Below the pieces are notes generated by a model. That model ran no database searches, was not told the origin of the DNA, and was given only the letters and a program-made list of their open reading frames with translations. Below, piece after piece: positions 41,228 through 49,718 of a stretch of DNA of 64,000 nucleotides. How positions within the stretch are numbered: position 1 is the first letter of the stretch; every line of letters starts with the position of its first letter. Origin of the DNA: an uncultured Dehalococcoidia bacterium (GTDB taxonomy: Bacteria; Chloroflexota; Dehalococcoidia; Lucifugimonadales; UBA1123); assembly GCA_958296105.1 (NCBI GenBank), contig OY282441.1, positions 965,800-1,029,799 on the forward strand. The letters are read 5' to 3'. The position numbers were made by a program, and so were the translations under genes.

Positions 41228-41758
41228 CTAAGATTCCTGTTGCTGAAGGTTGTCCACGTGGCCTTGCAGCACGCGCGCCAAGCCGGCGATGGGGCCGTTG
41301 AGCACTTGGACGAGTCCGGTTATGGGGCTGTTCATTCGCATCAGCAGATGGGAGATGAGCTCCTCCCTGCTGGGTATGGCCGCCAGTCGGTTCACGTCCT
41401 CGCCGGAAAGCGCGCGCCCGTCCATCTCCGCTCCGCGAACCTTCAGATCGGATCTGGTCGAGCGGATGAATCCGCTGAGGGCCTTTGCGGGTTCGGTAGG
41501 CTCGCCGTATCCGAATGCGATGCCGGTTGGTCCCTCGATGACGTCCTTGATAGCGGGCTTGCCCGCCTTGTCCGCCGCCAGATATGCCAAGGTGTTCTTT
41601 ATCACCCTGTATTCGATGCCTGCCTCGCGCAGGGCGCGGCGCAGATCGGTCATCTCGGCGACGGGAAGTCCGGAGTAGTCGGTGGTGATGACGATGGCGC
41701 TGCGCGCGAACTTATCGGCGAGGGCATCGACGGCGTCGGCTTTGGCTTGGGTTGGCAC
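41228..41758 (-). CDS. rplJ: 50S ribosomal protein L10
   Basis: Stalk base protein that anchors L7/L12. 176 residues from GTG at 41758: VPTQAKADAVDALADKF, ITTDYSGLPVAEM, VIKNTLAYLA, GPTGIAFGY. AGGAG lies about 11 bases upstream. The frame is open to 41824, but those residues come from the leader hairpin. Typical length. Confidence 0.95.
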   Translation of the reverse strand: MPTQAKADAVDALADKFARSAIVITTDYSGLPVAEMTDLRRALREAGIEYRVIKNTLAYLAADKAGKPAIKDVIEGPTGIAFGYGEPTEPAKALSGFIRSTRSDLKVRGAEMDGRALSGEDVNRLAAIPSREELISHLLMRMNSPITGLVQVLNGPIAGLARVLQGHVDNLQQQES

Positions 41759-41785
41759 TTCTCTATGTCTCCTGCGTAAATGGCA

Positions 41786-41814
41786 GCGCCCCGAGCTTTC
41801 GAGACTCGGGGCGC
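41786..41814 (-). promoter_or_regulatory. rplJ leader hairpin
   Basis: Ten-base perfect arms GCGCCCCGAG and CTCGGGGCGC (41786-41795/41805-41814) with a 9-base loop, 28 bases before the rplJ GTG in a 172-base rplA-rplJ spacer. Position and size suit an L10 leader that binds L10(L12) for autogenous control. Confidence 0.6.
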
Positions 41815-41930
41815 GGTTGTCCAAGTGTATCGAGCGGAAGCTCGATTCGCTAGGTTCGCGGCCTCGGCGGGCTGAGCTCTTCGTTCCCCGTTCACGCGGG
41901 GGAAGCCCGCTGTCTCTGGGCGACCTGTTC

Positions 41931-42644
41931 CTATTCTACCCGAAGGGACGAGAGGCGATCAACGTCTACCGAGACGCTCGGCCCCATGGTGGCGGTGAGG
42001 TGGGCGGTGCGGATGTACTGTCCCTTGACGCCGGGGGGTCTGGCGCGGACGATGTTGTCCATCAGCGTGGTGAGGTTGTCCATCAGCTTGTCGTCTTCGA
42101 AGCTGGCTTTGCCGATGGGAACGTGGATCAGGCCGGTGCGGTCGAGTCGAAACTCCACCCTTCCCCTCTTGGCGTCCGAGACGGCGCGAGGGATGTCTTC
42201 TGCCTGAACGACGGTGCCGGTTCTCGGATTGGGCATGAGGCCGCGACGTCCGAGGATGCGGCCGAGTCTTCCGACGCGCCCCATCATGTCCGGCGTGGCT
42301 ATGGAGACGTCGAAGCCGAGGAAGCCTCCTTGTATCTCTCTGATCAGCTCGTCGCCGCCGGAGAAGTCGGCGCCGGCTTCGCGGGCTATGCTCTCGGCTT
42401 CACCTTGGCAGAAGACGAGGACTCGCACGGGCTTTCCCACGCCGTGAGGCAGCACCGCCACGCCGCGCACCATCTGATCGGCGTAGCGTGGATCGGCGCC
42501 GGTGCGAAGGTGAAGCTCGACGGTCTCATCGAACCTGGCCTTGGCGGTCTTCTTGGTGAGGTCGATGGCCTCGGCAGGGTCGTATCGGGCGTCGCGGTCG
42601 AGGAGCGCCACCGCCTCGCTGTATCTTTTGCTCCTAGAAGTCAT
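41931..42644 (-). CDS. rplA: 50S ribosomal protein L1
   Basis: L1 stalk protein, 237 residues: KRYSEAVALL, FDETVELHLRTG, VVLPHG-like AVLPHGVGKPVRV, RGLMPNPRTGTV, and GKASFEDDKLMDN. It commonly represses its own operon in other bacteria. Second in the rplK-rplA run. Confidence 0.97.
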   Translation of the reverse strand: MTSRSKRYSEAVALLDRDARYDPAEAIDLTKKTAKARFDETVELHLRTGADPRYADQMVRGVAVLPHGVGKPVRVLVFCQGEAESIAREAGADFSGGDELIREIQGGFLGFDVSIATPDMMGRVGRLGRILGRRGLMPNPRTGTVVQAEDIPRAVSDAKRGRVEFRLDRTGLIHVPIGKASFEDDKLMDNLTTLMDNIVRARPPGVKGQYIRTAHLTATMGPSVSVDVDRLSSLRVE

Positions 42645-42688
42645 GTCGAAAATTCCTTGTGAGCCGAGCCGCGTCAGGGGGCGGGGTC

Positions 42689-43111
42689 TCAGCGAACCCT
42701 GATGCCCATGCTGCGCGCAGTGCCTTCTATGATGCGCATTGCGCCATCTATGTCAGCGGCGTTCAGGTCGGTTATCTTGGTTTGGGCGATCTCCTTGACC
42801 TGATCTCTGGTGACGGTTGCCACCTGTTCGGCCTTGGGGCTGCCACTGCCCTTCTCCACTCCGGCGGCCTTGCGCAGCAGCTCGGAGGCGGGGGGACTCT
42901 TGACGATGAAGGTGAAGGAGCGGTCCTCGAACACGGTCAGCTCGACGGGAACGATGGTGCCCGCGTTCTGCGAGGTGCGCTCGTTGTACTCTTTGACGAA
43001 CGCCATGATGTTGACGCCGTGCTGTCCGAGCGCCGGACCCACAGGGGGGGCAGGGGAGGCGGAGCCGCCTTCTACCTGAAGTTTTATGATTGCTCGTACT
43101 TTCTTAGCCAA
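42689..43111 (-). CDS. rplK: 50S ribosomal protein L11
   Basis: 140 residues: [29 protein letters not shown] is the family signature, with [14 protein letters not shown] and ARSMGIRV at the end. It binds the GTPase-centre rRNA. The plus-strand G8 run at about 43045 falls in the conserved PPVGP codons. Confidence 0.97.
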   Translation of the reverse strand: MAKKVRAIIKLQVEGGSASPAPPVGPALGQHGVNIMAFVKEYNERTSQNAGTIVPVELTVFEDRSFTFIVKSPPASELLRKAAGVEKGSGSPKAEQVATVTRDQVKEIAQTKITDLNAADIDGAMRIIEGTARSMGIRVR

Positions 43112-43121
43112 TTGTCGATCC

Positions 43122-43320
43122 TATTCACCCTAACCCTCTACCACTGAGGGAGGGGGATGTTGTTGTGTGTTCTATTCACCCTCACCCTAACCCTCTCCCG
43201 TCAAGGGAGAGGGGAGTATGGTTACCCTCTCACATACAGGGAGGGGGAGTCGGTTACCCTCTCACATATAGGGAGGGGGAGTCGGTTACTCTCTCACATC
43301 TGGCAAGGGGGATGCGTTGG
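43122..43320. repeat. Cluster of CCCTAACCCTC/TTACCCTCTCACA palindromes between nusG and rplK
   Basis: Five elements fill most of the 233-bp nusG-rplK spacer: about 43124-43157, 43170-43214 (arms CTCTCCC/GGGAGAG), then three copies of GGTTACCCTCTCACAT with GGGAGGGGGAGTC at about 43217, 43252 and 43284. Such expansion inside a normally compact ribosomal operon is unusual. Confidence 0.85.
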
Positions 43321-43344
43321 CTGGAAGGGGGACTGTCCGAGTGG

Positions 43345-43914
43345 TCAAGCTCTCTCTACTTGGAGGAAGTCTAGCTCGACGGGTGTCTCTCTTCCGAAGA
43401 AGGAGACTAGCACTTTGACCTTGGCGCGCTCCTGTGAGATGTCGTCCACCACGCCCATGAAGTCCATGAAGGGGCCGTCTATGATGCGCACGCTCTGCCC
43501 CTTCTCCAAGCCTATGCGCGGTCTGGGGGAGTCGGTCTCTATCTGTCTGAGAATGGTTTCGACCTCGCGCTCTTCGAGTGCAACCGGCTTGGGGCGGTTC
43601 TCGCTCTCGTCCTCGGCGGAGATGAACCCGGTGACTCCGGGGGTGTTGCGCACTACGAACCAGCTCTGGTCGTCCATGCGCATCTGCACGAGGATGTAGC
43701 CGGGGAAGATGGTTCGAGGCACTGCCTTTCGCTGGCCGCTCTTTATCTCCATCTCGTCCTCGGTGGGCACCACGACTTGGAATATCTTGTCCTGCATATC
43801 CATGGTCTTGACGCGCTGTTCGAGGTTGTCTTTGACGCGCTTCTCCTGGCCTGAGTATGCGTGGATGATGTACCAGCGAACTTCGGGGTCGGAGTGTGTG
43901 ATCTGTGTAGTCAT
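43345..43914 (-). CDS. nusG: Transcription antitermination factor NusG
   Basis: 189 residues: NGN domain (WYIIHAYSGQEKRVKDNL, FPGYILVQM, VRNTPGVTGFI) and a C-terminal KOW (GQSVRIIDGPFMDFMG). It couples RNA polymerase to ribosomes or Rho. It sits 4 bp after secE, in the usual secE-nusG order. Confidence 0.97.
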   Translation of the reverse strand: MTTQITHSDPEVRWYIIHAYSGQEKRVKDNLEQRVKTMDMQDKIFQVVVPTEDEMEIKSGQRKAVPRTIFPGYILVQMRMDDQSWFVVRNTPGVTGFISAEDESENRPKPVALEEREVETILRQIETDSPRPRIGLEKGQSVRIIDGPFMDFMGVVDDISQERAKVKVLVSFFGRETPVELDFLQVERA

Positions 43915-43918
43915 GTGT

Positions 43919-44155
43919 CTAGTTTCCCAACGCCAAGCCCATAATTCGCGCGAAAGCCAGATCCACGAGGCCGAGGAATGCGCCGATTACGGCGGACACG
44001 GCTATGACCATGAGGGTTAGGCGCAGGGTCTCCTCTTTGGTGGGCCACGTAACCCTGCGAAGCTCGCCGACGACCTCGCCTATGGCGCGGACGCTGAACG
44101 CTCGGCGCGCAACCTCGCTTCCGACTCGGCGGGTTACGCCGGGGTCTCTTGCCAT
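43919..44155 (-). CDS. secE: Preprotein translocase subunit SecE
   Basis: A 78-residue single-span translocase subunit: amphipathic region EVVGELRRVTWPTKEETLRLT, then the hydrophobic helix VIAVSAVIGAFLGLVDLAF. The R-V-T-W-P motif is diagnostic. It starts 2 bp after the rpmG stop. Confidence 0.95.
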   Translation of the reverse strand: MARDPGVTRRVGSEVARRAFSVRAIGEVVGELRRVTWPTKEETLRLTLMVIAVSAVIGAFLGLVDLAFARIMGLALGN

Positions 44156-44157
44156 CT

Positions 44158-44325
44158 CTATCTAACCTCGCGGTGCAGCACGTGCTTGCGACAGCGCGGG
44201 CAGAACTTCATAAGCTCCAGCCTCTGCGGATCGTTGCGGCGATTCTTGCTAGAGTTGTACGTCCTCTCTCTACAGTCGGTGCATCCGAGAGTTACGAGAA
44301 TCCGAGCTTCTCCTCGGCGAGCCAT
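44158..44325 (-). CDS. rpmG: 50S ribosomal protein L33
   Basis: 55 residues read directly from the sequence: [18 protein letters not shown], then [13 protein letters not shown], then [17 protein letters not shown]. Two CxxC pairs (CTDC, CPRC) show the zinc-binding form. AGGAGCAGGAA precedes the ATG. It lies between tuf and secE. Confidence 0.95.
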   Translation of the reverse strand: MARRGEARILVTLGCTDCRERTYNSSKNRRNDPQRLELMKFCPRCRKHVLHREVR

Positions 44326-44434
44326 GCTGTTCCTGCTCCTGTACTGGACCGCGCTCGATCTGTGGCGGGCTGCGGTCTTGGGTCTGGTCTAAGTCTTGCG
44401 GGTTGTCGGCGGCCGGCTGCTGAGACAGGCCGAT

Positions 44435-44467
44435 GCCCTCTCCGACTGAGATGATGACGGAGAGGGC
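44435..44467 (-). promoter_or_regulatory. Strong hairpin between tuf and rpmG
   Basis: Ten-base arms GCCCTCTCCG/CGGAGAGGGC (44435-44444/44458-44467), 29 bases after the tuf stop. No U-run follows on the minus strand, so it may stabilise or process tuf mRNA rather than terminate it. Confidence 0.55.
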
Positions 44468-44496
44468 ATGGCGGATTGGCAACCGGGGGGGTGTCC

Positions 44497-45690
44497 CTAG
44501 TCCAGTATCTTGGTGATGACTCCGGAGCCGACGGTTCTGCCGCCCTCGCGGACGGCGAATCTGAGCTGTTCATCCAGCGCCACGGCGGTGTTCAGCTGGA
44601 TGTTCATTTCGATGTTGTCGCCGGGCATCACCATCTCGACGCCTGACGGCAGCTGGATTTCGCCGGTGACGTCGGTGGTTCGGATGTAGAACTGCGGCTT
44701 GTAGCCGTTGAAGAAGGGGGTGTGTCTGCCGCCCTCCTCCTTGCTCAGGACGTACACCTGCGCTTCGTAGGATTTGTGCGGGGTCATGCTGCCCGGGGCT
44801 GCCAGCACCTGTCCTCGCTCGACGAAGTCGCGGTCGACGCCGCGAAGCAGAACGCCAACGGCGTCTCCCGGCTCGCCCTCGTCTAGGATCTTGTGGAACA
44901 TCTCGACGCCGGTTACAACGGTGGTGGATGTATCCTTGATGCCGACGATCTCGATGCTGTCTCCCATCTTGACCATGCCGCGCTCGACTCGGCCGGTTAC
45001 GACCGTGCCGCGCCCCTTGATGCTGAACACATCTTCGATGGGCATGAGGAAGTCGAGGTCTCTGGGGCGGTCGGGGACGGGGATGTGTTCATCCACTTTG
45101 TCCATGAGCTCCCATATGCCGCTGGACCACTCGCCTTCGCGGGAGTCGTCATCGCTTTCGAGCGCGTTGAGGGCGCTGACTCGGACGATGGGAACGTCTT
45201 CGAAACCGTAGTATTCGAGAAGCTCGGTCATCTCCAGCTCGACTAGCTCCAGAAGCTCCTCGTCGTCCATTTCGTCCACCTTGTTGAGGGCGACGACTAT
45301 GGCGGGGACTTCGACCTGTCGGGCGAGCAGGATATGCTCGCGTGTCTGTGGCATGGGGCCGTCCGGCGCGCTGACGACCAGAATGGCGCCGTCCATCTGC
45401 GCGGCGCCGGTGATCATGTTCTTGATGTAGTCGGCGTGGCCGGGGCAATCGACATGGGCGTAGTGGCGGGTTTCGGTCTCGTACTCCACGTGCTGAATGG
45501 CGATGGTGACGCCGCGCTCGCGCTCTTCGGGGGCGTTGTCGATGGAGTCGAAGTGTCGGAAGCCTGCCAAGCCGTTGGAAGCCAACACCTTAGTTATGGC
45601 AGACGTCAATGTCGTCTTGCCATGGTCTACGTGACCGATGGTACCCACGTTTACGTGGGGCTTGGTTCTCTCAAACCTCTGCTTGGCCAT
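44497..45690 (-). CDS. tuf: Elongation factor Tu
   Basis: 397 residues: GTPase motifs [18 protein letters not shown] and NKVDEMDD, then beta-barrel domains 2 and 3 ending [14 protein letters not shown] at 45690 has CGGAGGA upstream and gives [19 protein letters not shown]; the in-frame ATG at 45723 lies in the 3' end of the tRNA region. Co-transcribed with the upstream tRNAs. Confidence 0.98.
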   Translation of the reverse strand: MAKQRFERTKPHVNVGTIGHVDHGKTTLTSAITKVLASNGLAGFRHFDSIDNAPEERERGVTIAIQHVEYETETRHYAHVDCPGHADYIKNMITGAAQMDGAILVVSAPDGPMPQTREHILLARQVEVPAIVVALNKVDEMDDEELLELVELEMTELLEYYGFEDVPIVRVSALNALESDDDSREGEWSSGIWELMDKVDEHIPVPDRPRDLDFLMPIEDVFSIKGRGTVVTGRVERGMVKMGDSIEIVGIKDTSTTVVTGVEMFHKILDEGEPGDAVGVLLRGVDRDFVERGQVLAAPGSMTPHKSYEAQVYVLSKEEGGRHTPFFNGYKPQFYIRTTDVTGEIQLPSGVEMVMPGDNIEMNIQLNTAVALDEQLRFAVREGGRTVGSGVITKILD

Positions 45691-45713
45691 TTGATCCTCT
45701 ATCCTCCGTTGGC

Positions 45714-45789
45714 TGGAGCCCACAAGCAGACTCGAACTGCTGACCTCGTTCTTACCAAGAACGCGCTCTACCTCCTGAGCTATGTGGGC
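45714..45789 (-). tRNA. tRNA-Thr(GGT)
   Basis: Acceptor GCCCACA/TGTGGGC, anticodon stem GTTCT/AGAAC with loop TGGTAA (anticodon GGT, reads ACC/ACU), T-loop TTCGAGT. Encoded CCA at 45716-45714. It lies 24 bases before tuf. Confidence 0.95.
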
Positions 45790-45824
45790 CCGTTTCTGCT
45801 GCTTGTATTTGGGAACTCAAGAAG

Positions 45825-45912
45825 TGGTGGACGGGGAGGGATTCGAACCCCCGTAGCCCTTCCGGGCGCCAGATTTACAGTCTGGTGGTATTAACCGCTC
45901 ACCCACCCGTCC
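45825..45912 (-). tRNA. tRNA-Tyr(GTA)
   Basis: Class II tRNA with long variable arm: acceptor GGACGGG/CCCGTCC, anticodon stem CCAGA/TCTGG with loop CTGTAAA (anticodon GTA), T-loop TTCGAAT. Discriminator A and encoded CCA (45827-45825). Confidence 0.96.
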
Positions 45913-45996
45913 AGCATTGTCAGAAATTAGTTTAGCATAGCGTCAACTGCCAATCCAAGACTGGTTTGACGCGGGGGAGACGGGGCGGATTGGGAG

Positions 45997-46070
45997 AGCC
46001 CCAGGGGGGATTCGAACCCGCCAACCTCCCGATTACAAGTCGGGTGCGCTGCCAATTGCGCCACTAGGGC
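45997..46070 (-). tRNA. tRNA-Thr(TGT)
   Basis: Acceptor GCCCTAG/CTGGGGC with a T-G wobble, D-stem GCGC/GCGC, anticodon stem CCCGA/TCGGG with loop CTTGTAA (anticodon TGT, reads ACA). The T-stem has a C-C mismatch (GCGGG/CCCCC). The 3' end is not followed by CCA, unlike the two other tRNAs here. Confidence 0.92.
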
Positions 46071-46089
46071 CCGCGCTGCCTCCTAGTTA

Positions 46090-46118
46090 ATCTTAAGGCA
46101 AGCGCTCGGGGCGGTCAA
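46090..46118 (-). promoter_or_regulatory. Sigma70-type promoter of the tRNA-tuf operon
   Basis: On the minus strand: TTGACC (46118-46113), 17-base spacer, TAAGAT (46095-46090). The predicted start near 46083 is 13 bases before mature tRNA-Thr(TGT). Confidence 0.7.
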
Positions 46119-46273
46119 CGGAAATCGCGCGGACACGTCCGGGGACGCGCGGCAAGTGGAGGCAGCGTCCGAAGCCGTCTATGCGGAAATTGCTCTGACA
46201 TACGGGGTGAAGTCGTGTGACACTTTCAGCACAGTATGAAAAATTCAAGGCCATACATAAAGGAGGAACAGGT

Positions 46274-46990
46274 ATGGATCGCTCGAAGCGCGGCGCGCTC
46301 ATCACTTTGCTGATGGTCTTGGTCACAATGTCGGCGGCGGCGGTCATGGCGGTTATGTCCGACGATTCGGACGGAGAACCGACGTGGGAGGAGTACATCG
46401 CCGGCGCTGACCTCCCACCGCCGGCCGGTGGTCTCTATATAGTAGACGATATGTACTGGCTGCTGCCCGACGCGGGAGAAGCCGCGCGCAGGTCTGACCT
46501 GATAGCGCGCGCCGAAGTGACGAGGCGGCTAGACTCGTTCTGGAGTACTCACGACGGGAAGCGCCCCAGGAATCTTACGGAAGAGCAGGTGCTGCTGAAT
46601 CCAAATCTCAATATCTTCACGCCCTACGAGCTTCAGATAAAGAGTGTCCTAAAGGGCGAAGGGCGAAGCAGCGAGATGATAACGCTCAACAGAGTCGGGG
46701 GGCGCGTTGGAGAGGACATCGTGGCAGTCGAATTCGACGCTTTCTCCTTCACGCCGGGAACGGAGGTGGTCTTGTTCCTGCGGGACTGCGGCCAAGAGCG
46801 CGTCAATCGGTTCAACGACCCAGCCGAGCGCTTTCGGATCATAGACCGATATCAATTGGACAAAGGGGGAGAGCCGCTAGATCCGAGTGTCACCTACGGC
46901 GATCTGGTCAAGACGGTCGAGAGCGAAGGCGCGCTGGAAGCCAAAGGGGGAGGATTCCATGCTGATGACAGGATCACACCCGCAACGTGA
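46274..46990 (+). CDS. Hypothetical membrane-anchored or secreted protein
   Basis: A 238-residue protein I cannot assign. A basic N-terminus (MDRSKRG) and one hydrophobic segment (ALITLLMVLVTMSAAAVMAVM) form a signal or anchor. The rest is a soluble, mixed-charge domain with strands LIARAEVTRRLDSF, YELQIKSVLKGEG and SFTPGTEVVLFLRDCGQERVN, which resembles a small beta-rich extracytoplasmic domain. ATG at 46274 has AAAGGAGGAA upstream. It stands alone between the tRNA-tuf promoter and larC. Confidence 0.75.
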   Translation: MDRSKRGALITLLMVLVTMSAAAVMAVMSDDSDGEPTWEEYIAGADLPPPAGGLYIVDDMYWLLPDAGEAARRSDLIARAEVTRRLDSFWSTHDGKRPRNLTEEQVLLNPNLNIFTPYELQIKSVLKGEGRSSEMITLNRVGGRVGEDIVAVEFDAFSFTPGTEVVLFLRDCGQERVNRFNDPAERFRIIDRYQLDKGGEPLDPSVTYGDLVKTVESEGALEAKGGGFHADDRITPAT

Positions 46991-47028
46991 GCGGCGCGCG
47001 ATGCCTGCGCCGCGCGCAGTCAAGCACT

Positions 47029-48210
47029 CTATATCCCCTCCCATTCGCTCAGAGCCGCTCTGTACACATCGCGCAGGGGCAGGCCGGTTTCCAGCGCTAT
47101 GCGGCGGCAGTCTTCGTACTCGGGGCCTGCGGATATTGGCTCGCCGTCCAGCAGCTTGAGCTTGAGGGAGATCACGCCCAGCGGGGTGGCGATCCGGCGG
47201 ACCTCGCGCTCCGCCTCGTAACGGCTTATCGGGCGTGCGCGCACTCCTAGCGTGGTGGTCTCTCGCATCACGAGATGCACGGCGCGCCTTTCGTCGCTCT
47301 GGTTCACGATTGCGCTGAGCATGGTAGCGGGGCGGTTCTTCTTCATCTGTATCGGAGTGAACCAGACGTCCCGCGCGCCCATGTCGAACAGCCGCTCCTG
47401 CACGTATCCGAGCAGCTCGCCGGTGGAGTCGTCGAGGTTGGTCTCGATGAGGGTCAGACCTCCGCTCGTCGCTGCCGAATCCACCTCGCCCACCCATATG
47501 GCGAGCGCGTTGGGGTATTCGGCTAGGTCTCTGGATCCGAGGCCGTATCCGAGCGCGCTCATGTTCATGGGCGGCTGCCCGAATTCGGCGAGCGTGGTTA
47601 TGATGGCGGCGCCTGTGGGGGTGACCATTTCGCCGGTGCGCGCGGCGTTTCCCGGCGCCGGAATCAAGGGGGCGCGGGACATGGTGAACAGGGCGGACGT
47701 GGCGGGGGACGGCACGGGCAACGCGCCATGCGCGCTTCTGAAGACGCCCGATCCCATTGGGAACGGGGATGAGTACAGACGCTCGACCCCAAGCGCTTCT
47801 AAGCCGACGACGCTTCCCACCACGTCCACGAGTGTATCCAGCGTGCCGAGCTCGTGCAGGTGCAGATGCTCTGCGGCGGTGCGGTGGACCTGCGCCTCCG
47901 CCTCTTCCATGCGGCGGAATATGGCGGTGGAGCGCCGCTTTACGGCTGCGGACAGGTCGGATTCGGCGACGGCGGCGATGAAGTCGTCGAAGGCGCGCGT
48001 CCTGCGGGCGTGGTCGTCCAGCTCGACGCGCGCGAAGGTTCCCGTGACTCCGGCGCGCTGCGCCTGCTCGCAGGACAGGGACACGCCGCTGACTCCCAAG
48101 CGTTCGATGGCGTCCGTGATCACGTCGAGCGATACGCCCACGTCGAGGATCGCGCCGAGCATCATGTCTCCGCTCGCGCCGCCTATGCACTGGAGATAGG
48201 CGGCGATCAA
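47029..48210 (-). CDS. larC: LarC-type nickel insertase (DUF111)
   Basis: LarC inserts Ni into the pincer nucleotide cofactor of lactate racemase and related enzymes. 393 residues: CIGGASGDMMLGAILD, the metal-rich HLHLHELGTLDTLVDVVG, PVPSPATSALF, GEMVTPTGAAI, ETNLDDSTGELLGY and MKKNRPATMLSAI. It is full length in one frame, without the programmed frameshift known in Lactobacillus. larA, larB and larE are not in the window. It overlaps radA by four bases. Confidence 0.93.
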   Translation of the reverse strand: MIAAYLQCIGGASGDMMLGAILDVGVSLDVITDAIERLGVSGVSLSCEQAQRAGVTGTFARVELDDHARRTRAFDDFIAAVAESDLSAAVKRRSTAIFRRMEEAEAQVHRTAAEHLHLHELGTLDTLVDVVGSVVGLEALGVERLYSSPFPMGSGVFRSAHGALPVPSPATSALFTMSRAPLIPAPGNAARTGEMVTPTGAAIITTLAEFGQPPMNMSALGYGLGSRDLAEYPNALAIWVGEVDSAATSGGLTLIETNLDDSTGELLGYVQERLFDMGARDVWFTPIQMKKNRPATMLSAIVNQSDERRAVHLVMRETTTLGVRARPISRYEAEREVRRIATPLGVISLKLKLLDGEPISAGPEYEDCRRIALETGLPLRDVYRAALSEWEGI

Positions 48211-49619
48211 TCCGTCACCCCCGCGCCGATCTCCTGCCTCGATCGGGCGCGTCTCGGCTTGCCCATAGCCGCGCCAATCGCGGCGCGGAGTGTAGCGACC
48301 GGGAGGGCGCTGACGTCCGAGGGCGGGCGGCGGAGCGACCCTTCGGGAACGAGGCAGGCGCTGAGTCCGAGTCTGCCCACCTCCTGCGTCCGCCTCTCGA
48401 CCTGTGATACGGGGCGCACCTCGCCGCCAAGCCCAAGCTCTCCGATGGCGGCCGTTCCCGTTTCGAGCGGGGCATCTCGGACGGAGGAGACGATGGCAAG
48501 GGCGATGGCGAGGTCGGCGGCGGGTTCTGCGACTCTGACGCCGCCGGTGACGTTGACTATCACATCTTGGCTGGACAGCGGCAGTCCGGCGCGGCGGGTG
48601 AGAATGGCGCAGACGAGCAGAAGGCGGTTGTAGTCCACACCGGACGCCACTCTGCGCGGCGCGGGCAGCAGGGAGGGGTTGGTGAGCGCCTGCACTTCGA
48701 CGAGGAGCGACCTAGTACCCTCCACTGTGGGGACGATGATCGAGCCGACAGAGCCGGCGGAGCGCTGGGAGAGCAGGTGGGCGGATGGGTCCGGCACGTC
48801 TCTCATGCCCTGTTCGGTCATCTCGTAGACGCCGACCTCGTTGGTGGAGCCGAAGCGGTTCTTGACCGACCTGAGCAGGCGAAACGAGCTGACGGGATCG
48901 CCTTCGAGGTGCAGCACGACATCCACCACGTGTTCGAGTATGCGCGGGCCGGCGATGTCTCCGCCCTTGGTCACGTGGCCAGTCATCACGACCGAGCATC
49001 CGGAGGACTTCGCCCACTGGGTCAGCCGTCTGGCGCACTCCCTTATCTGCGCGAGGCTTCCGGGTTCGGAGGACATGCCGCCGTCGAAGACGGTCTGGAT
49101 CGAATCCACGACCGCGAGCGCGGGGCGGATGGTTTCGAGGTGAGCCAAGATGTCGTCCAAGCCAGTGGACGGGAGCAGGTACAGGTCTTCGGCGCTTATG
49201 CCAAGACGGTCGGCGCGCAACTTGACCTGCGCCGCAGACTCCTCGCCGGTGACGTAGAGGGCGCGGCTGCGGCTGGCGGCATCGGCGGCTACGGCGAGCA
49301 ACAGGGTAGATTTGCCTATTCCGGGGTCGCCGGCGACGAGGCTTACAGAGCCGGGGACCATGCCCCCTCCGAGAACGCGGTTCAGCTCGGGCGATTCGAA
49401 GACGAGTCTAGGCTGACGCTCGCTGACTACGTCGCGAAGTCTGATTGCCTCAGCGGGCGCGGAGCCTGCCCACGTGGTGGCGGTCTTTCGTCCAGCCGAA
49501 GGCTCTCGAAACTCGGCGAGTGTGTTCCATTCGCCGCAGTGGGGGCAACGACCCTCCCACCTAGGAGATTCTCCTCCGCACGTCTCGCAGACGAAGATGG
49601 TTTTCGCTTTTCTTGGCAT
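48207..49619 (-). CDS. radA: DNA repair protein RadA
   Basis: A RecA-like helicase for branch migration in recombination. 470 residues from ATG 49619: N-terminal C4 zinc finger (CETCGGESPRWEGRCPHC), Walker A GDPGIGKSTLLLA, Walker B region LAVVDSIQTVF, the RadA-specific KNRFGSTNEVGVYEM, and a C-terminal Lon-like domain. The frame is open to 49712 through a palindromic repeat. The Shine-Dalgarno is weak; an internal start is possible. Confidence 0.95.
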   Translation of the reverse strand: MPRKAKTIFVCETCGGESPRWEGRCPHCGEWNTLAEFREPSAGRKTATTWAGSAPAEAIRLRDVVSERQPRLVFESPELNRVLGGGMVPGSVSLVAGDPGIGKSTLLLAVAADAASRSRALYVTGEESAAQVKLRADRLGISAEDLYLLPSTGLDDILAHLETIRPALAVVDSIQTVFDGGMSSEPGSLAQIRECARRLTQWAKSSGCSVVMTGHVTKGGDIAGPRILEHVVDVVLHLEGDPVSSFRLLRSVKNRFGSTNEVGVYEMTEQGMRDVPDPSAHLLSQRSAGSVGSIIVPTVEGTRSLLVEVQALTNPSLLPAPRRVASGVDYNRLLLVCAILTRRAGLPLSSQDVIVNVTGGVRVAEPAADLAIALAIVSSVRDAPLETGTAAIGELGLGGEVRPVSQVERRTQEVGRLGLSACLVPEGSLRRPPSDVSALPVATLRAAIGAAMGKPRRARSRQEIGAGVTD

Positions 49620-49667
49620 GGCTGCCCGGGCGGTGAGGGTTTTCCATCTCTCGATGGGGTTTTCACC

Positions 49668-49712
49668 CTCACCCCAGCCCTCTCCCAGTCGAGGAAGAGG
49701 GGGCAAGGGCAA
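49668..49712. repeat. CCCTCACCCCAGCCCTC palindromic repeat
   Basis: Member of the same intergenic family, degenerate on one arm, in the short clpC-radA spacer. Confidence 0.7.
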
Positions 49713-49718
49713 TTCGGT

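Noticed and set aside
44326..44496. Possible tRNA-Trp between tuf and rpmG/secE, as in many bacteria
   Set aside because: No cloverleaf or CCA anticodon pattern; only a hairpin at 44435-44467.
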